From: Acetivibrio straminisolvens JCM 21531
Lineage (GTDB): Bacteria; Bacillota; Clostridia; Acetivibrionales; Acetivibrionaceae
Direction: 5' to 3'
Assembly (NCBI RefSeq): GCF_000521465.1
Contig: NZ_BAVR01000006.1
Location: 1-64,000, forward strand
Length of the DNA stretch: 64,000 nucleotides
Shown here: piece after piece, positions 63,330-64,000 of the stretch
How the letters are laid out: the number at the start of each line of letters is the position of its first letter
How positions within the stretch are numbered: position 1 is the first letter of the stretch
Made by a program: the position numbers and the translations under genes
Notes under the pieces: generated by a model
Told to the model about the DNA's origin: nothing
Databases searched by the model: none
The model's input: the letters and a program-made list of their open reading frames with translations, nothing else

Positions 63330-64000
63330 TATGAACTGGATTGATTTGGTGGTCATCGGGATTATTTTGGGATTGGCATTGATTGGGCTAAAAAAGGGCA
63401 TTGTTTATTCGGTATTTAAGTTGGCTTCTTTTTTCATATCCGCGGTTTTGTCGGTAAAGCTTTATCCGATATTTGCAAACGTTTTATCGAATTCAAAAGT
63501 ATTCGACAGTATAAAGTCCGGAATTTTCACTAATCTCATGCTTCGGCATGAGGCCATGAGTCCTTCGATTAATGCCGGGGCAAAGGCTACAGCCCAGTCG
63601 GTTATTGACGGACTCAGTCTTCCCGGATTTATAAAGAGCATGGTACAAAACAGCATTGTTAAGACTTTGCCCAATCTGACAGAGCTGATTGATGTTTCAA
63701 CTATTATGGATTCGCTCAGCAACGTCCTTGCCCATATGATAATTGATATTATAAGTTTGATAGCCATGTTTGTTGCGATAAGAATAGGATTGTTTGTACT
63801 CGAGGGCGTGATAAAAGGTGTTACTTCTCTTCCGATCATAAAGCAGGTAGACAAAATAGGAGGTTTTATTTTAGGCGCATTGGAAGGATTGTTGACAATT
63901 TATATTATTTTTGCGATACTAATGATGTTCAGTGCATCACCGAAATTTCAGGGCTTGTTTGATGCCGTTGAAAATTCAGCTGTTGCGAAAGTGATGTATC
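63330..64000 (+). CDS. CvpA family membrane protein (cut by the window end)
   Basis: At least 223 aa, open at the right edge. Starts ATG 63330 with GAGGGGG seven bases upstream. First helix MNWIDLVVIGIILGLALIGL then KKGIVYSVFKLASFFISAVL, the typical start of CvpA proteins, and a C-terminal pair of TM helices with DIISLIAMFVAIRIGLFVLE and GGFILGALEGLL. CvpA proteins affect colicin V export or envelope functions; no function is proven in Clostridia. Confidence 0.85.

Overview
The window looks like chromosomal DNA of a low-GC, spore-forming, S-layer-bearing anaerobe of the Clostridia. The signs are spoIIE, spoVB and a Spo0E-like gene, three SLH modules at the end of a giant surface protein, a CsaB-type pyruvyl transferase, and the firmicute order alr-mazE-mazF. 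The protein families and style recall clostridial cluster III (Acetivibrio/Hungateiclostridium, e.g. thermocellus or straminisolvens). That placement is inference and was not searched. I see no insertion sequence, prophage or CRISPR array.

Sequence quality is the first thing to know. At least 25 genes or gene joints are interrupted by a frameshift. Every shift has the same sign (one base missing), and nearly all sit in a short homopolymer. They hit housekeeping genes such as alr, transketolase, spoIIE and nnr. I read them as base-calling deletions in a draft assembly, not as pseudogenes, and give each gene its full repaired extent.

Layout. 0.2-13.1 kb: one giant S-layer-anchored protein (about 4310 aa) with two seven-bladed RCC1 propellers, about 15 FN3 domains, a PKD domain, a lipase-like domain and three SLH modules. 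13.4-17.1 kb: small membrane protein, divergent signal peptidase II-like protein, TraB/GumN-like protein with SLH-like modules, and a sensorless histidine kinase. 17.2-21.2 kb (minus): heterodimeric ABC exporter. 21.5-25.5 kb (minus): M50-like membrane protease, zinc-ribbon/TPR membrane protein, and a TPR-S41 protease lipoprotein. 25.8-30.2 kb: tRNA Met-Glu-Val cluster, spoIIE, two small membrane proteins, tRNA-Arg. 30.5-39.5 kb: PilZ-like, dusB, pilM-like, acyl-CoA thioesterase, spoVB, chemotaxis receptor, Spo0E-like, MocR-type regulator. 39.8-45.3 kb: cell-surface glycan cluster (UbiA-type prenyltransferase, hexapeptide acetyltransferase, glycosyltransferase, DUF4330, O-antigen ligase-like, coiled-coil protein). 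45.3-49.7 kb: nnr, alr, mazE, mazF and a coiled-coil membrane protein. 49.8-52.8 kb (minus): tagA and a glycosyltransferase-CsaB fusion. 53.1-55.9 kb: yitT and split transketolase. 56.3-60.9 kb: Gld-like ABC operon with GldG-like and DUF4340 proteins. 60.9-64.0 kb: YkvI-like carrier, DUF5711 protein and the start of a CvpA-family gene.

How the parts connect. Pyruvylated secondary cell-wall polymer, made with CsaB and probably TagA-type enzymes, is the known ligand of SLH modules. The minus-strand pair at 49.8-52.8 kb may therefore build the anchor used by the giant protein at 0.2-13.1 kb. The 39.8-45 kb cluster is probably a second envelope-glycan pathway. Sporulation genes are scattered singly, not grouped.
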